A stretch of DNA of 64,000 bases from Shewanella sp. Choline-02u-19 (lineage in GTDB: Bacteria; Pseudomonadota; Gammaproteobacteria; Enterobacterales; Shewanellaceae), in assembly GCF_002836205.1 (NCBI RefSeq), contig NZ_PJBE01000012.1, forward strand, positions 868,001-932,000. The letters run 5' to 3'. Position 1 is the stretch's first letter. The number at the start of each line of letters is the position of its first letter. Below are positions 60,202 through 64,000 of the stretch, one piece after another. Under the pieces are notes generated by a model, which saw nothing but the letters and a program-made list of their open reading frames with translations, searched no databases and had not been told where the DNA came from. The translations under genes and the position numbers were made by a program.

Positions 60202-62223
60202 TTAAACTTTAAATTCTTTCACTGAGGCTTGTAGCTCTTCTGCGAGTTGTGCAACTTGATGGCTAGACTGCGCCGTTTGATCTGCACCCGTTGAAGTTTC
60301 TTCTGAAATCGCCGCGATGTGTTCTAGCTTTTCTGAGACTTGTTGACTGACCAGATTTTGTTCTTGCGCCGCATGGGCAATATGGGTGCCAGAATCGTGA
60401 GCTTTGTGAACAGCATTACTGATACTTTCAAGGGCGTTATTTGCTTGTTCTGTTTTATCAACACAGGATTTTGCTTGCGAACGACCAAGCTCCATAACCG
60501 CGACAGCCTCTTGAGTACCTTGTTGTAGTACTTCAATCATCTGCTGGATCTCTTGGGTTGAATCTTGAGTTCTAGAGGCAAGACTACGCACTTCATCTGC
60601 TACCACGGCGAAGCCTCGTCCTTGCTCACCAGCTCGTGCAGCTTCAATTGCAGCATTGAGTGCAAGCAGGTTAGTTTGTTCTGCAATGGCTCTAATCACA
60701 TCTAATATCGAGCCTATTGAGGCACTGTCTGCATGAACCTTATTAATCACCACTCCAGCTTTTGATACTTCATCAGCCAAGGCAAGAATTGTACGCTTAT
60801 TTTCATCAGCGATGAGACGCATATGTTGGCTTTCATCGTCTGCCGCTTTTATCTGGCTTAAGGCTTCATCGGCACTCGCTGTCACTTGCAGCGCACTAGA
60901 GCTTAGCTGAGTGGTTGCAGTAGCGACTTGATCTACTTGGCTCTTCTGCTCTTGAATGCCTACTGTTGTTTGGGCTGTAATGGCTGAGGTTTCTTCTGCT
61001 GCGGCTGCAAGTTGGTCAGAGCGGTCAAGTATACCTTGGATGAGGGCACGTAAACTGTCGACAAGTTTGTTGCAATTACTTGATAATTTGGCAAACTCAT
61101 CATGCCCTGAATCATCGAGCTTATGAGTTAGATCGCCTGATGCGAGTACATTGAGCGCGTGATTAATTTTGTCTAATGAACGGCTAAGGGGACGAACGAC
61201 AGCAATGCTGACCACAATGGCCACCAGAATGGCAATGAGCACTAAGATCAGTGTTTGTATGCTGGCACTATCGATATCTTTAATTGCGCTCTCGCTGACG
61301 TCTTTGGAGAATGACTCAATGAGAGAAGTAAGGCTTGTCATCTGCTTGTTGACGTTACTAGCCTCCTTATCAACGGTACTGAGTAAAAGAGACGCTTTGC
61401 TAATTAACTCAATCTCTTTGGCTTTTAAGTCAATTAAAGAGTTGTTACCTTTGACGAGTACAAATACTTTTGCCGCTTCAACATTAATCTCATCAATGAG
61501 ATCCGCTTCGACAACACCTTCCCAGTGGGATGTCACATATTGCAGTCTACTCTTGGTGTCACTGACGATGTAATCGAGCTCTTTAGAAATGGTATTAAAT
61601 TTTGATTTGTCAGTGGTGCCAATCAAATCAAAGCTAGTACTGACGATACCGCTTAAGCTTGAATCTAGTGCACTTGCTGTGGCTGCTATCTCTTGTTGGA
61701 TGATGTCTTCGCTCAACTCCATATCGATAAGATCGAGTAAAAGTGACGCGCTATCATCGACTGCCACTTCAACAGCATCGTATTTGTTTTTAATTTGGGA
61801 TTGAGTTATTAGTGCATTTTCATGAGTAGCAATCATGTTTTCGCTTTCATTTTTAAACTGACCATAGCTACTTTTTAGTTTTCTAATGACCTGGCTAAAA
61901 TCACTTTTGTCACTCACTAAAGTGGTCAGTTTGCTTAGCTCTTGTGAGAAGGTTCTACTTGCTGATGCAAACTGAGATTTAATTGCCGGTATCGCTTTGC
62001 TATCTGGGCTGTGATACGCCACTAAAATTTGCTTCTCTTGCTGAGATAAGGTTTGAGAAAGAAGGTTACTCGATTCTAAAGCTGGCAGGCTGAGCTCTTG
62101 CAATAATGTCGTACTGGTTTTTAGCTTATTATTGGTAAACCATGATGCGGTACCTAATACGATAAGCAGGAAGGTCACAACTGTAAACCCTCCAATCACT
62201 CTAGTGGCAACATTTAATTTCAT
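60202..62223 (-). CDS. Methyl-accepting chemotaxis protein
   Basis: 673 residues, GGAG upstream of the ATG. TM1 (residues 9-28) and TM2 (about 325-345) bracket a roughly 300-residue helical periplasmic sensor domain; a HAMP domain (VRPLSRSLDKINHALNVLAS) follows. The cytoplasmic hairpin has the signalling tip IAEQTNLLALNAAIEAARAG and GRGFAVVADEVRSLASR. It signals to CheA/CheW and steers flagellar or twitching motility. The ligand is unknown. Confidence 0.95.
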   Translation of the reverse strand: MKLNVATRVIGGFTVVTFLLIVLGTASWFTNNKLKTSTTLLQELSLPALESSNLLSQTLSQQEKQILVAYHSPDSKAIPAIKSQFASASRTFSQELSKLTTLVSDKSDFSQVIRKLKSSYGQFKNESENMIATHENALITQSQIKNKYDAVEVAVDDSASLLLDLIDMELSEDIIQQEIAATASALDSSLSGIVSTSFDLIGTTDKSKFNTISKELDYIVSDTKSRLQYVTSHWEGVVEADLIDEINVEAAKVFVLVKGNNSLIDLKAKEIELISKASLLLSTVDKEASNVNKQMTSLTSLIESFSKDVSESAIKDIDSASIQTLILVLIAILVAIVVSIAVVRPLSRSLDKINHALNVLASGDLTHKLDDSGHDEFAKLSSNCNKLVDSLRALIQGILDRSDQLAAAAEETSAITAQTTVGIQEQKSQVDQVATATTQLSSSALQVTASADEALSQIKAADDESQHMRLIADENKRTILALADEVSKAGVVINKVHADSASIGSILDVIRAIAEQTNLLALNAAIEAARAGEQGRGFAVVADEVRSLASRTQDSTQEIQQMIEVLQQGTQEAVAVMELGRSQAKSCVDKTEQANNALESISNAVHKAHDSGTHIAHAAQEQNLVSQQVSEKLEHIAAISEETSTGADQTAQSSHQVAQLAEELQASVKEFKV

Positions 62224-62318
62224 AGAAGCTCCGTTTATTATTATTTTATTCTGCTAGGTGACAACAATCACATTGGAAGGCGCGCTATTATGTTATATCG
62301 ACCGTAGGCGCGTTAAGT

Positions 62319-63143
62319 TTAACTTTCTTTTAACTTATTTTGAGTTATTTTCTGGTCTGATTCTAAGTGCCACAGGGTTAAATGTTCTCCCCAACAACAG
62401 CCAGTGTCGAGCGCTTGTAGTGCTGGAGAGTTCACTTCGCCCATAATTGCTGCCCAGTGACCAAAGACGAGTGTATGTTCAGGGCGAAGTATGGCGTGAT
62501 GGGTGAACCAAGGTGACAGTTGAGGATTATCACATTGTTCTATGGGTAATTTGCAGTCAAAATCTAGACGACCGTCGGGGTAAAGATAGCGCATGCGTGT
62601 CAGTGCGTTAATGGTATAGATTTTCTTATCTAGCTCAGATAGATCATCACTGTAGTGAGCAACTGAGTTAGTGTACATTTTTGCAATCAGAGCGGTTAAG
62701 TAATCCGGCTGTTGCAGTGCTTCTGCGACGATATCTGCTTTGTTTCTTAGTGTACTGAGATCCCATTGTGGTGGGATACCGGCATGGGTCATTAGTATGT
62801 TCTGCTCGGGATATTCTTGATAAAGTGGCTGAAGACGCAACCAATCAACCAATGCGCCTATATCTGGAGAGGCTAACAACTCGCCTAAATTATCTTTGGG
62901 GTTAGCGCGTTTTATTTTTCCATGCACCCCGAGTAAATGGAGATCGTGGTTACCGAGCACCACCTTAGCTGAGCCTTGCAATGACTTAAAATATTGTAGG
63001 GTTTGCAGCGATCCCTGACCACGTGCAATCAAGTCACCTACCGCCCATAGGCAATCTATTGAAGGGTTAAACCCCACTTTATTGAGTACTAATTCCAGCT
63101 CATCAAAACAGCCTTGAACATCTCCTACAAAATAATTTGCCAT
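62319..63143 (-). CDS. apaH: Symmetrical bis(5'-nucleosyl)-tetraphosphatase
   Basis: 274 residues with metallophosphatase motifs YFVGDVQGCFDEL, VGDLIARGQGS, VLGNHDLHLLGVHG and MTHAGIPPQWD. Hydrolyses Ap4A to two ADP. Standard length and N-terminus. It follows apaG by 15 bp on the minus strand, the classic rsmA-apaG-apaH order. Confidence 0.96.
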   Translation of the reverse strand: MANYFVGDVQGCFDELELVLNKVGFNPSIDCLWAVGDLIARGQGSLQTLQYFKSLQGSAKVVLGNHDLHLLGVHGKIKRANPKDNLGELLASPDIGALVDWLRLQPLYQEYPEQNILMTHAGIPPQWDLSTLRNKADIVAEALQQPDYLTALIAKMYTNSVAHYSDDLSELDKKIYTINALTRMRYLYPDGRLDFDCKLPIEQCDNPQLSPWFTHHAILRPEHTLVFGHWAAIMGEVNSPALQALDTGCCWGEHLTLWHLESDQKITQNKLKES

Positions 63144-63158
63144 GTAACAATAAAACCC

Positions 63159-63539
63159 TTAATGAAGCAAGCCAGGAATGGCAAGACTGAATGCTGAAAT
63201 CGGTGCTTTAAACTCATCACCATTACTGTTTTGCATGGTATAGCTACCCTCCATGACCCCGAATGGTGTTTCCAGTACTGTGCCGCTGGTATATTGATAC
63301 GCAGTGTTTGGCTTTATGGTTGGGGTTTCACCAACGACTCCGGCTCCTTGGACTTCACTTTTACGTCCGTTCGCATCAGTTATACACCAATGGCGGCTTT
63401 TTAGGGTTACGTCTTGGTCACCCAGATTAATAATGGTGATGGTATAGCTGAATAAATACTTCTCTTCCTCTGGGGTCGACTGGGCTTCAATATATTCCGT
63501 TTTGACTTCAACTTTTACGGATGTCGTACTCTGGGTCAT
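63159..63539 (-). CDS. apaG: ApaG protein
   Basis: 126 residues from the ATG at 63539 (GAGG seven bases upstream); a TTG at 63551 would add four residues. The ApaG beta-sandwich is shown by YLFSYTITIINLGDQDVTLK, SRHWCITDANG, VQGAGVVGETPTI and GVMEGSYTM. Its biochemical role is unsettled, though it is conserved beside apaH. Confidence 0.95.
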   Translation of the reverse strand: MTQSTTSVKVEVKTEYIEAQSTPEEEKYLFSYTITIINLGDQDVTLKSRHWCITDANGRKSEVQGAGVVGETPTIKPNTAYQYTSGTVLETPFGVMEGSYTMQNSNGDEFKAPISAFSLAIPGLLH

Positions 63540-63638
63540 GTTTAGCCTCAAGTATGAAAAATCTGGAATGAGTTAACAGTATAGTAATGGGAGTTGTTTG
63601 TAATTGATAGAGAATGTGGTTTGAATCGCAGAAAATAG

Positions 63639-63661
63639 AAAGGGCAAATTAATGCCCTTTC
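63639..63661 (-). terminator. Possible weak terminator between rsmA and apaG
   Basis: AAAGGGCA AATTAA TGCCCTTT with only a weak T-rich flank on the minus strand. It could allow partial read-through into apaGH. Confidence 0.4.
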
Positions 63662-63693
63662 AAATTGTTTTTAGCCATTGTTGCGGGTAAAAC

Positions 63694-64000
63694 TTACACT
63701 TGCTTGTCGATGAACAAATTTGCCATAGCAACGTACTGTTCAACACTTATTTGCTCTGGTCGCAATGTAGGGTCGATATTAAGCTGTGCGAACTCATCAT
63801 CAGTTAACATGTGTTTGAGGTTATTCCTCAGTGTCTTACGACGCATATTAAAGGCGGTTGTTGTCAAATGCCTTAACATTTCCACATCTTTACAAGGGAA
63901 GGGTTTGACTTTAAAAGGCACTAGACGTACTACCGCTGAGTCTACTTTTGGTGCCGGAGTAAAAGACTCTGGTGGAACTTCCAACACCGGCATGATTTGG
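63694..64000 (-). CDS. rsmA: 16S rRNA dimethyladenosine transferase, C-terminal part (5' end beyond the window)
   Basis: About 101 residues are visible, open at the window edge. PVLEVPPESFTPAPKVDSAV and AFNMRRKTLRNNLK are diagnostic of RsmA/KsgA, with the helical C-terminal domain up to the stop. It dimethylates two adenines near the 3' end of 16S rRNA. First of the rsmA-apaG-apaH cluster. Confidence 0.95.
   Translation of the reverse strand, partial: QIMPVLEVPPESFTPAPKVDSAVVRLVPFKVKPFPCKDVEMLRHLTTTAFNMRRKTLRNNLKHMLTDDEFAQLNIDPTLRPEQISVEQYVAMANLFIDKQV

Noticed and set aside
62258..62446. 62-codon plus-strand frame between the chemoreceptor and apaH
   Set aside because: Overlaps the end of apaH in antisense and lacks a ribosome site.

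Overview
The window looks like a chromosomal segment of a marine gammaproteobacterium, most probably Shewanella. The reasons are the housekeeping layout (argR divergent from mdh; ispB divergent from rplU-rpmA-obgE; rsmA-apaG-apaH), a DyP peroxidase beside an fbpABC ferric-iron transporter, an nrfBCD module, many c-type cytochromes and several small proteins typical of that genus. I see no rRNA, tRNA, CRISPR array, prophage or transposase gene. The assignment rests on recognised families and gene order, not on a database search.

Layout. (1) 1-6.7 kb: putrescine uptake and catabolism, with a partial puuA-type glutamine synthetase, potFGHI and a puuB-type oxidase. (2) 6.8-12.6 kb: a 41-residue membrane protein, then a divergent cbb3-type oxidase operon (small cytochrome c, ccoN, ccoO, and a ccoP fused to a triheme dehydrogenase-type cytochrome) and a Cys-rich secreted protein. 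(3) 12.7-14.5 kb: a decayed patch with a frameshifted TonB-receptor remnant and a PAP2 phosphatase. (4) 15-18 kb: an ATP-grasp ligase overlapping a two-domain hydrolase (N-formylglutamate-amidohydrolase-like plus an HExxxH/QEGLA metallopeptidase-like domain). (5) 18.5-21.6 kb: TlpA-like thioredoxin, DUF4266 lipoprotein, DUF3570 outer-membrane barrel and ApbE flavin transferase; the barrel protein carries an ApbE-type acceptor motif. (6) 21.8-27.8 kb: tandem 136-bp copies of the ppiC 3' end, ppiC, a sulfatase and a D-aminoacylase-like hydrolase divergent from an AraC regulator, and a zinc-peptidase-like protein. (7) 27.8-35.2 kb: pyrC, rsuA, a symporter fused to a solute-binding domain, a secreted unknown, and a LysR/flavin-reductase pair. 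(8) 35.6-43.3 kb: two convergent LysR genes (one with a six-Cys tail), a DUF2726-like membrane protein, nrfBCD without nrfA, a small protein and an Atm1-type ABC exporter. (9) 43.7-52.5 kb: small unknowns, histidine phosphatase, ferredoxin-NADP reductase, GST, Fur-boxed fbpA, a 333-bp MITE-like element, fbpBC, DyP peroxidase and a cupin. (10) 52.7-64 kb: housekeeping block: argR/mdh with an ARG box, ispB, rplU-rpmA-obgE, yjjPB, folA, a DUF3718 protein, a chemoreceptor, apaH, apaG and partial rsmA.

The best candidates for under-described biology are the DUF3570/DUF4266/TlpA/ApbE cluster with a visible flavinylation motif, the ATP-grasp plus amidohydrolase-metallopeptidase pair, and the five-heme CcoP fusion. 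Start codons were moved inward from the longest frame where a good Shine-Dalgarno site and family alignment favoured it.
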